Shown here in pieces: positions 51,611 through 57,506 of a stretch of 57,506 bases of DNA. The position numbers and the translations under genes were made by a program. The notes under the pieces are model-generated. The model worked only from the letters and a program-made list of their open reading frames with translations, ran no database searches and was not told the DNA's origin. How positions within the stretch are numbered: position 1 is the stretch's first letter; every line of letters starts with the position of its first letter. Source of the stretch: Chthoniobacterales bacterium (GTDB lineage: Bacteria; Verrucomicrobiota; Verrucomicrobiia; Chthoniobacterales; JAATET01); assembly GCA_036569045.1 (NCBI GenBank), contig DATCRI010000066.1, forward strand, positions 1 to 57,506. Direction: 5' to 3'.

Positions 51611-52717
51611 TCAGCCGAAACCGATGGTGCGCTTCTCCGGCGTTGCCGCCCGCTCGCCGCGGAAGATCTCCGCCAGCGAGAAGTCATCCCCTGCCGGCAG
51701 GGGGCGACCGAGGCTAACGGCCAGCCGTTCCGCGCGGGCGCGATTCATCCGGCCGAAGTGCCGGTGAGCGACCAGCCGTCCCGGCCGAAGCAACGCCGGA
51801 TCGAGTTCTCGTGCCTGGCAGTTGATCGTGCAGATCACCTGGAGCCTGAGAAATTCGCCGAGAATGCCGTCCGTGATGCTGAGCAGCAGGCTGACTTCCT
51901 CGCGGTTGTCGGAACGTCGCGGCATGAGCGCATTCTCGGAGTCCTCGAGGATGACGACCATCGACGCGTCCTCGTGAAGACGGCGTTCCGATGACCAGAA
52001 GTCCACGAATTCCGCATCTCGCAGGAGGCGCAGATTCGCCGCGGCGAGGAAGTAGAATCGGTGGGTGTCCTTCAGGCGCACCATCAGCTGACGAAGATAC
52101 GAGGTCTTTCCGGTGCCCGGCGGGCCGTCGAGAACGCTCAATCCGCGATGCCGCGTGGAAAGCGTGTCGACGAAAGCCTCGTGCCACGCGGGGAAGTCTT
52201 CCCCGTAGTGGAGCGCGAGCGCGGCGGAGTCCAGAAGCGCGTCGTCGCCGATGCGCACGGCCTCGGTGTCGATGCTACCGGCGGATTGCTTCACGATCTG
52301 GAAGGTCGGGAGACGGGGTTCCGCGGCCTTGCGGAACGTGCGCGCGAGACGTTCGACCGTCTCGACGGCGGTCCGGGGATCGCTGGCATAGACGGCAAGG
52401 TTGTCCTCGTCCACCCGGACGAACAGGCGTTCGCCCAGGCGGATGCATAGTTCGCACCAATAGCCGCTGCCTCGTTCCGCGTCTTCGCGGAGCGAATACC
52501 ACGTCCGTTCGAGCTGGTCGGAGAAGGTCTCTGCGAGACGCTTCACGTCCCACGGACCGTCCGCGGCGCAGTAGTGTTGAGGGCCCGGGCCGAATGCGGC
52601 GCGCACGGGCTCGAGCACCCATGTCCGGCTGGAGGTTTCGTAGGCCAGCCGAGCCTGTTCGGTGTTCGCATCACGGGCGTGCCGTGAGGTCTTCAAAATG
52701 TCAGTTTTCAGATTCAC
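51611..52717 (-). CDS. AAA+ family ATPase, ~368 aa
   Basis: The start is uncertain: GTG 52717 is used, GTG 52771 is also in frame, and neither has a clear Shine-Dalgarno. Walker A is GPPGTGKT at residues 198-205. Walker B is MVVILEDSENALM. A sensor-1 Asn lies in LQVICTINCQA, and an arginine-finger-type LDPALLRPGRLVAHRHFG completes the AAA+ core. The N-terminal ~190 residues are a separate helical/beta domain (WVLEPVRAAFGPG, HYCAADGPWDV) giving substrate or partner specificity. Fused-domain AAA proteins of this size act as remodelling ATPases; the client is unknown. No peptidase or partner gene is adjacent. Confidence 0.82.
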   Translation of the reverse strand: MNLKTDILKTSRHARDANTEQARLAYETSSRTWVLEPVRAAFGPGPQHYCAADGPWDVKRLAETFSDQLERTWYSLREDAERGSGYWCELCIRLGERLFVRVDEDNLAVYASDPRTAVETVERLARTFRKAAEPRLPTFQIVKQSAGSIDTEAVRIGDDALLDSAALALHYGEDFPAWHEAFVDTLSTRHRGLSVLDGPPGTGKTSYLRQLMVRLKDTHRFYFLAAANLRLLRDAEFVDFWSSERRLHEDASMVVILEDSENALMPRRSDNREEVSLLLSITDGILGEFLRLQVICTINCQARELDPALLRPGRLVAHRHFGRMNRARAERLAVSLGRPLPAGDDFSLAEIFRGERAATPEKRTIGFG

Positions 52718-53102
52718 AATGTTTCGAGGGCGCGCCCTGAGGGCGCAGTGGGAAAAAATTCGCGAGAGCACGAGAAGGTGCGGCTAACGAAGGCGGAATT
52801 TCCGCGGGGAAGGGCTGATCGAGCCCGGACGATGCCCCGGAAAGGCGGGGTCCGAAAATCAGCTCCGGCGGCCTGGCGCCACGAGCGGATGGAGTGCCGG
52901 AAAAGCCGCACGAACCAGCCCGGGGCGCGTGCCGCGATGCGCGGAGCGTCCAATGGACGAGGTCGATTTGAAGAGTGCGGTGAACATGAGGCCTCCTTGA
53001 AGAGAAGGCCGACGAAACGTCATTTCCCGCGAAGAAGCAAGCTCGAAAGGCCCCCGAGCCAGAGCGGGGAAGGCTCCGAACCGAGGAAGCGGGCGGGAGA
53101 CT
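52718..53102. other. Intergenic stretch upstream of the ATPase gene
   Basis: This interval between the two minus-strand genes holds a short GC-rich palindromic patch (AGGGCGCGCCCT near 52728-52739) and the small minus-strand ORF described separately at 52859-52987. I see nothing else convincing. A plus-strand open frame crosses it but has Arg-rich, non-protein-like sequence. The promoter of the ATPase gene should lie here. Confidence 0.5.
52859..52987 (-). CDS. Possible small protein with perfect Shine-Dalgarno, 42 aa
   Basis: The ATG at 52987 is preceded by AAGGAGG with a 4-base spacer, the strongest ribosome-binding site noticed in the window. The product (MFTALFKSTSSIGRSAHRGT then RPGLVRAAFPALHPLVAPGR, RS) is basic and shows no membrane segment or known motif. 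It lies 115 bases after the R/G-rich gene stop and before the ATPase start, on the same strand. It could be a genuine small protein, a leader peptide for the ATPase gene or chance. Absence of SD at most neighbouring genes makes this one conspicuous. Confidence 0.35.
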   Translation of the reverse strand: MFTALFKSTSSIGRSAHRGTRPGLVRAAFPALHPLVAPGRRS

Positions 53103-54908
53103 TCAGGACGCCGGCGGGTTGTTTTCCGGCGTCTGAGGAGCGGGGGCAGCGGTTTCTTCCGAGACGATCGGCTCGACTGGAGATGCCGGGATTTCCGCCG
53201 CTTCAGCCGTCGGCGAGGGCGCGGGTTCGGCGGTGGTGACGTTCTCTTCGGGAGACTCGGTCGCGGTCGCGGCGGGCTCGGGAGAAGCTGCCGCCGCCTC
53301 CGGGCGCCTGGCAGATTTCTTCGGCGGGGTGGGTGGCTTTGGCTTTCGGGCGGCTTCCAGGCCGCGCTTGATGTAGTCGATGACGTGGCCTTCGTGGATC
53401 AGCCAGGAGAGGTCGCGAATCACGGCGGCTTCGCGGTCGTCCTCGGCGCCTTCGGCCGGGACGGGGCGCAGGGCTATGAGGGCCTTGATCTGTTCGGCAC
53501 GCGCGGTGGTGCCGTGGCCTTCGAGATAATCGAGAATACCGCTGAGACCTTCGGAAACGGGCGTCGCCTGGCGGTCCAGATAACGCGGCCGCGCAACGCC
53601 AACGAACGTGATGTTGTCGCGATTCTTGAAAATCTGGAGGCCGCGACCCACGAGCTGCTGGCCGAGGCCGTGCGCGAGGGGCAGGGGAAAGCGATTCAGA
53701 TCTTCCCACATGGCCCGGGTGAGAAGAAGAACCGCAGGAGCGGAGTCGTTGAGCGCGGCGGGACCGGGAACAACCACGCGCTCGCGAATCTTAACGATCA
53801 GGCCCGGCGCATGATGCTGGCGAAAATGACGTTCCACGTCGGCAAGCGTCTCGAGGCCGTCGGCTTTCGGGCTTTCCGCGGGCGCTGCACCTTCTTCGGG
53901 TTTGGACTCGGATGACGTCGTTTCCTCGGCAACGGGTTCCGCCGGTGCGGCGTCTTCCGCGGGAGGCGCGACGACTTCCTCGGCAACGGGCTCGGAAACT
54001 TCCGCAGCGGGTTCCTCGGGGGAAGCGGCGGGCGGCACTTCGGCAACCGCTTCCGCAGGAGCGGGCTCGGCGGGCTTTTCCGTGATCGGGTAGAAGACGT
54101 CCTTCGAGCTCTGCTCTTCCTTCCAGCGGGCGATGGCCTCCTCGTCGCGATCCATGCGGATGCGGCTCTTGAAGGCCTCGAAGGGCATGTTTGCGAATCG
54201 CTCGGCGTGGAGTTGCCGGATCTTTGCCTGATAGTCGTGGTAATTTGGCGGGCCGAGGAGGACGCCGCTCATGCCGCAGACGGCTACGAAGGGATAGGTT
54301 CCCTTGGGCGGATCAATCGCGATGCGCTCGCGGCGGTAGTGTTTGTCGAGGTGGCGGGCCAGGAAGTCGCTGACGGCGTCGGCTTTGCTCAGCCAGACGC
54401 TGCCGTCGGTCTTGAGCTGGAACAGCGAAGGGGCCTCGGCGGAGGCGCGCTTGAATTCCACGAGATAACGCTCGGATTTCTCGAGGACGAGACGGGCGAG
54501 GTCGAAGAGCGGGTAGGCCTTGGCCGCGGTCTTGATTTGCTTCGCGAGGCCGTCGACGCCGTGGCGATCGGGGAAAAAGTGGATCGTCCATCCCTCGAGG
54601 GGCCGCTGGCTGGGCTCCCGCTCCGGGCGGCGTTCGCGGTCGTCTGCGCGGTCACGGCGGGGACCTCCGGGGCCGGAGCGTTTGCCGCCGGGGCGCGCGT
54701 TGCCGCCATCCCGGCGCGGACCGCGATCCGGGCGGCCACCGCTCCAGTCGTCGCGACGCTTGCCGCCATCTCCGCGATCATTGCCGTGCCTGGCGGCGAG
54801 CCGGGCGATTTGCTTCGAGGCGTCCGCGTCCTTGGCCCAGGCGGGCGCAAAGCTCAGGGACAAATCGATCGCGGCAAGATCGGGTGGGGACGATGGCTCA
54901 TCACTCAT
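53103..54908 (-). CDS. R/G-rich, two-domain hypothetical protein, probable RNA-binding, 601 aa
   Basis: Order seen: short N-terminal segment; an Arg/Gly/Asp-rich disordered stretch at ~40-100 (RPDRGPRRDGGNARPGGKRS) like RGG boxes; folded part A at ~105-275 (WTIHFFPDRHGVDGLAKQIK ... YPFVAVCGMSGVLLGPPNYH). An acidic Ala/Pro/Glu linker follows at ~280-370, then folded part B at ~375-525 (HHAPGLIVKIRERVVVPGPA ... FKNRDNITFVGVARPRYLD). A winged-helix-like end (LSGILDYLEGHGTTARAEQI) and another Ala/Pro/Glu tail close the protein. No enzyme motif. RGG-type stretches favour RNA binding. I recall similarly built unannotated Verrucomicrobia proteins, but no family name. No signal peptide; the start ATG 54908 faces the 55048 gene across a divergent intergenic space. 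Confidence 0.78.
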   Translation of the reverse strand: MSDEPSSPPDLAAIDLSLSFAPAWAKDADASKQIARLAARHGNDRGDGGKRRDDWSGGRPDRGPRRDGGNARPGGKRSGPGGPRRDRADDRERRPEREPSQRPLEGWTIHFFPDRHGVDGLAKQIKTAAKAYPLFDLARLVLEKSERYLVEFKRASAEAPSLFQLKTDGSVWLSKADAVSDFLARHLDKHYRRERIAIDPPKGTYPFVAVCGMSGVLLGPPNYHDYQAKIRQLHAERFANMPFEAFKSRIRMDRDEEAIARWKEEQSSKDVFYPITEKPAEPAPAEAVAEVPPAASPEEPAAEVSEPVAEEVVAPPAEDAAPAEPVAEETTSSESKPEEGAAPAESPKADGLETLADVERHFRQHHAPGLIVKIRERVVVPGPAALNDSAPAVLLLTRAMWEDLNRFPLPLAHGLGQQLVGRGLQIFKNRDNITFVGVARPRYLDRQATPVSEGLSGILDYLEGHGTTARAEQIKALIALRPVPAEGAEDDREAAVIRDLSWLIHEGHVIDYIKRGLEAARKPKPPTPPKKSARRPEAAAASPEPAATATESPEENVTTAEPAPSPTAEAAEIPASPVEPIVSEETAAPAPQTPENNPPAS

Positions 54909-55018
54909 GGGAGAACGATGCTAGCACGGGATCATGGGAACGGGAAAAGATCATTCAACGAGTCCCTGATATGCGAATCGAGGATTTCACCCACTTGAGT
55001 TTGTGGCCGCGAGTCCGA

Positions 55019-55043
55019 TGTTGAGGGAAAACCCATCTCAACA
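55019..55043 (+). promoter_or_regulatory. Hairpin immediately upstream of the 63-residue protein start
   Basis: TGTTGAG and CTCAACA are perfect complements flanking GGAAAACCCAT, with additional GG/CC pairing possible inside. The hairpin ends 4 bases before ATG 55048 and encloses GAGGG, the only Shine-Dalgarno-like sequence. Folding would hide the ribosome site, suggesting translational control. Confidence 0.35.
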
Positions 55044-55047
55044 CGCC

Positions 55048-55239
55048 ATGAACCCATCCCCCGAGACCCCTGACATCCCCTTCGAGAAACGTGTGGATTC
55101 CGACGCCCTCGATCACGCCACGGAAACCCAGCGCGCCGTGCGCGAAGGTCGCCGCCATTCCGGCCAGTCGATGCAGCACGAATCCGACGACGCGAAGCAT
55201 TCGCATCGGCAGCCGGACATGCCCTGGCAGATCGACTGA
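55048..55239 (+). CDS. Small hydrophilic protein, 63 aa
   Basis: Start taken at ATG 55048; a longer frame to 55003 reads through the hairpin and is less likely. The protein is highly charged and His/Gln-rich (EKRVDSDALDHATETQRAVR, HESDDAKHSHRQPDMPWQID) with no hydrophobic core, so probably disordered, like stress or partner-binding small proteins. No family recognised. It lies 88 bases before another small gene on the same strand. Confidence 0.55.
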   Translation: MNPSPETPDIPFEKRVDSDALDHATETQRAVREGRRHSGQSMQHESDDAKHSHRQPDMPWQID

Positions 55240-55326
55240 TTCCCGATCTCCGGCACGTTGCTGAAAAATTCGCCGACGGCGAGACGGTCATCGACCGTTC
55301 CGCCGCCGGTTGCCTACAGTCGCAGC

Positions 55327-55554
55327 ATGCGACTCGCCCAAAATCAGATCTGGAAGCAGGGCGATATGTATCTGCGGATCGTGCATCTCGAGCGTCTCGA
55401 GGTGCGATACAAGGCCATCACCGATATCATCACGGGAAACGGCCGGCATCATCACGTCAGCAAAAAGGCGTTCTGCCGCCTGTTGAAGGGCGCGACGTTG
55501 CTCACGCCGGATGAAGTGCGGGGGCTGTGGGCCAGTCTCCCGCCCGAAACGTAG
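55327..55554 (+). CDS. Small conserved-type hypothetical protein, 75 aa
   Basis: ATG 55327 starts MRLAQNQIWKQGDMYLRIVH, a beta-strand pattern resembling the start of small RNA/DNA-binding or regulatory proteins. It continues with LERLEVRYKAITDIITGNG, a His-rich turn (RHHHVSKKAF) and LLKGATLLTPDEVRGLWASL. Strand-strand-helix order suggests a compact folded domain. I believe near-identical short proteins occur in Verrucomicrobia without annotation. No signal peptide. The gene is followed by 72 bases and the LysM protein gene. Confidence 0.65.
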   Translation: MRLAQNQIWKQGDMYLRIVHLERLEVRYKAITDIITGNGRHHHVSKKAFCRLLKGATLLTPDEVRGLWASLPPET

Positions 55555-55626
55555 CTGTGAATGGACAAGGCGGCTTTCGGCCTTTAGGGATGAGGGAAGT
55601 TTTCACTCTCCCTGCCGCTGGCTGAC

Positions 55627-57177
55627 ATGTTGACCTCGTCCCTTGGAAAATTTGCGCTTCTCGCCTCTGTCGGGGTGGTCGTCAGCGGCGTCCGGGCTGC
55701 GCAGCCGAAGGTCGAACCTGGTCTCGAGACGGCCGTGCGCTGGATCTGGGAGGTGCAGCCCTCTCCCGGCGCTGGATGGATGTTCGCTCGCACCGTGCTG
55801 CCGATGCCCGTCGTCCCGGCCGTTCCGATGAATCCCGGCGCACCCGGCGCGCCGACCGCGCTCCCGGCCGGCCGGCCGGATACCTACACGATCCAGCGCG
55901 GGGATGCGCTCATCATCATCAGCCGGAAATTCAAGGTGCCGGTCGAGTTGCTCAAGGAGGTCAATGGACTCACGAGCAACGTCATTCGCGCCGGCGATGT
56001 CCTGCGCATCCCGTCGCTCGCCGAGGTGCAGGCCCGGGCGCCGGTGCCGACGCCGAAGCCCCTCGCCACCGCGAAGCCCGGAGCAAAATCGGCCGCTCCT
56101 GCGGGTGCGGACCTGCTCACGCTCCAGGTGTTTCTGGACCGCGAACGCTTTTCGGTGGGGCCGATCGACGGCCAGAACTCGCCGACTTTTCAGAAAATTT
56201 TGCGGATTTATCAGGCCGCGCATCCCGAGACGCAGGATCCCGCCGTGCTGAGCCAGAAGGCGCACGCCGCGGTGGCCGAGCCGCTCGGGCGCTACACGCT
56301 TCGCCCCGAGGATTTTCGCTTCATCGCGCCGCCCAAGGCTGAACTCGCTTCCGCCGTGGCGACCCCCACGCCGACGCCCTCGAAGAAGCGCAAGGCCCCG
56401 CCGGCGCCGGTCGTCATCCAGGCTCGACCTGCCTACAAGGAACTCGTCGAGTCGCCGATGCTGGCCTACCGCACGCCGTGGGAGTTCGTGGCGGAGAAGT
56501 TCCATTGCAGCGAGGCGTATCTGCGCGCGATCAATGCCGAGATTCGCGATGTGCCGACCGTGGGCACCGAGTTGCGCGTGCCGAATGTCGCGCCGTTTGT
56601 GATCGAGCGCGCGCTCCAGGAACCGTTGCAACCGCCGTCCGACCCGCAAAGCCCGGTGACCGCCGCGGTGGTGGATCTGTCCGTGCTGCAGATTTCCAAA
56701 GGCGGGACGGTGATTGCGGCGATGCCGTTGTCGATCGCCCGGCCCGGGCTGCGCGGGCGCGATCCGTGGACGATCCTTGGCCCGATTCCGCGGCCGCAGC
56801 TTTCGACGATGCAGGAGCTGCGCGTGAAGCCGCAGCCGCCGACACGCATTTACGGTCGTGAGAGCGATCCCACGCCGACGCCCACGCCGCGCCCGCTCGT
56901 TCACCAGACGCTCGCGGCCGGCCCGAACAACCCGGTCGGGGTGCTCTGGATCAATCTCGCGAGGGCGGGCAGCACCGAGCCGCTGCCCTACGGCCTGCAC
57001 GGCACGAGCATTCCCGACTACATGGAAAATCAGGAAAGCCTCGGCGGCCTGCGGTTGACGAACTGGGATGTCGTGCGCGCGGTTCGCCTGCTGCCGCCCG
57101 GGACGGTGCTCGAGTGGACGCAGGGGCCCGCGTTGCCGGCCAACGCGCCGACGGCGGTGGCCCAGCCGGCCGGCTGA
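55627..57177 (+). CDS. LysM protein with degenerate L,D-transpeptidase (YkuD-like) domain, 516 aa
   Basis: Signal peptide (GKFALLASVGVVVSGVRAA), then a LysM module at ~85-130 (YTIQRGDALIIISRKFKVPV ... IRAGDVLRIPS). A peptidoglycan-binding-like segment with FSVGPIDGQNSPTFQKILRI follows, then a second LysM-like stretch (TPWEFVAEKFHCSEAYLRAI). From ~345 to the end is a YkuD fold. The catalytic motif S-H-G-C-x-R of L,D-transpeptidases is here Ser471-Leu472-Gly473-Gly474-Leu475-Arg476: both the histidine and the nucleophilic cysteine are gone, while His458 (GLHGTS) is kept. So this is a peptidoglycan-binding, catalytically dead relative, probably structural or regulatory in the periplasm. A perfect hairpin follows the stop. 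Confidence 0.86.
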   Translation: MLTSSLGKFALLASVGVVVSGVRAAQPKVEPGLETAVRWIWEVQPSPGAGWMFARTVLPMPVVPAVPMNPGAPGAPTALPAGRPDTYTIQRGDALIIISRKFKVPVELLKEVNGLTSNVIRAGDVLRIPSLAEVQARAPVPTPKPLATAKPGAKSAAPAGADLLTLQVFLDRERFSVGPIDGQNSPTFQKILRIYQAAHPETQDPAVLSQKAHAAVAEPLGRYTLRPEDFRFIAPPKAELASAVATPTPTPSKKRKAPPAPVVIQARPAYKELVESPMLAYRTPWEFVAEKFHCSEAYLRAINAEIRDVPTVGTELRVPNVAPFVIERALQEPLQPPSDPQSPVTAAVVDLSVLQISKGGTVIAAMPLSIARPGLRGRDPWTILGPIPRPQLSTMQELRVKPQPPTRIYGRESDPTPTPTPRPLVHQTLAAGPNNPVGVLWINLARAGSTEPLPYGLHGTSIPDYMENQESLGGLRLTNWDVVRAVRLLPPGTVLEWTQGPALPANAPTAVAQPAG

Positions 57178-57197
57178 CGATCGCCTTTCGGCGATCG
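57178..57197. terminator. Hairpin between converging LysM and htpG genes
   Basis: CGATCGCC and GGCGATCG pair perfectly around TTTC, starting right after the LysM gene stop. A second GC-rich repeat follows (CCGCGG-G-CCGCGG, 57198-57210). Neither strand shows a long U-run, so intrinsic termination is plausible but not canonical. Confidence 0.45.
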
Positions 57198-57216
57198 CCG
57201 CGGGCCGCGGGATTCG

Positions 57217-57506
57217 TTATTTCGTGACGAGTTGCTCGAGGAGTGAGTTGATGCGCCTGAGCATTGCGTTCGGGTCCTCCAGCAGGCCGGCGCTGATGAG
57301 GGCGTTGTCGTAGATCTGCTCGGCGACCTGCTTCGCGAGGTCGGGATTGCTCGCGCGCGTCGCTTCGAGACCGGCCATCATCGGATGGGCGGGATTGATC
57401 TCGAGATTCTGCTTGAAGGGATTTTCCTCGCCGCGGTTGAGGTTCTTGAGAATGCGGCGCATGCTCGAGGTCATGCCCTTGTCGCTCTCGACGACAACGG
57501 CGGGGC
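57217..57506 (-). CDS. htpG: HtpG (Hsp90 family chaperone), C-terminal fragment, gene runs off the window
   Basis: The minus-strand frame enters at the right edge and stops at 57217. The 95 residues seen include PAVVVESDKGMTSSMRRILK, NPFKQNLEINPAHPMMAGLE and the ending AMLRRINSLLEQLVTK. These match the C-terminal dimerisation domain of bacterial HtpG (P-x-V-V...M...M-R; LEINP-H-P). The ATPase and middle domains lie outside the window. HtpG is a cytosolic ATP-driven folding chaperone. Identification rests on the LEINPxHP block and the dimerisation helices. Confidence 0.9.
   Translation of the reverse strand, partial: PAVVVESDKGMTSSMRRILKNLNRGEENPFKQNLEINPAHPMMAGLEATRASNPDLAKQVAEQIYDNALISAGLLEDPNAMLRRINSLLEQLVTK

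Noticed and set aside
52748-53239. 163-residue plus-strand open frame in the gap before the R/G-rich gene
   Set aside because: Arg-rich, overlaps the 3' end of a real minus-strand gene, no protein-like segments.

Overview
The window is GC-rich, densely packed bacterial chromosome with many 4-base ATGA/GTGA gene overlaps. The gene content points to a Gram-negative member of the Verrucomicrobiota. It includes a Porin_5-like barrel protein with a coiled-coil N-terminus, a TIGR02597-like secreted protein, a PEP-CTERM protein, TonB-less ExbB/ExbD/ExbD modules, DUF2126/alpha-E/ATP-grasp genes and a DUF3008 protein. The phylum is an inference from gene families. I saw no rRNA, tRNA, CRISPR array, insertion sequence or phage genes by eye.

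Layout. (1) 1-15999, plus strand: the 3' end of a TonB-family gene, a barrel porin, a periplasmic coiled-coil protein, a parvulin-type chaperone, and one 11.8-kb gene for a filamentous-haemagglutinin-like exoprotein with no TpsB partner in view. (2) 16059-24330, minus strand: a translationally coupled cluster (ATP-grasp/alpha-E fusion, two transglutaminases, DUF2126, a cytosolic-looking sulfatase), followed by a small secreted protein. (3) 24391-33687: mostly housekeeping genes (plsY-gpsA-serine hydrolase, secreted msrB, thyA-folA, a YycJ-like hydrolase, DUF2752, GYF/Yip1, a thioredoxin-fold protein, a D,D-carboxypeptidase lipoprotein, DUF3008). (4) 33743-39135: a TetR-controlled RND efflux operon with palindromic operators and an extra 81-residue protein. 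(5) 39130-40653: a Verrucomicrobia-type hypothetical gene and a membrane-anchored protein with the fold signature of a DNA/RNA non-specific endonuclease but without its catalytic residues.

(6) 40939-47729: a six-gene operon, TPR-TPR-ExbB-ExbD-ExbD-anchored PA14-like protein, probably a proton-driven envelope machine in which the PA14-like protein takes the place of TonB/TolA. (7) 47885-49627: a TIGR02597-like gene and a PEP-CTERM gene, largely AT-rich relative to everything around them. (8) 49687-57506: dienelactone hydrolase, a tiny lipoprotein, rnhA, an AAA+ ATPase, an R/G-rich probable RNA-binding protein, small hydrophilic proteins, a LysM protein with a dead L,D-transpeptidase domain, and the 3' end of htpG.

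The strongest candidates for something undescribed are the TonB/porin/chaperone/giant-exoprotein cluster at the start and the ExbBDD-PA14 operon. The two pseudoenzymes (a nuclease-like and a YkuD-like protein) stand out because the active-site losses are directly visible.
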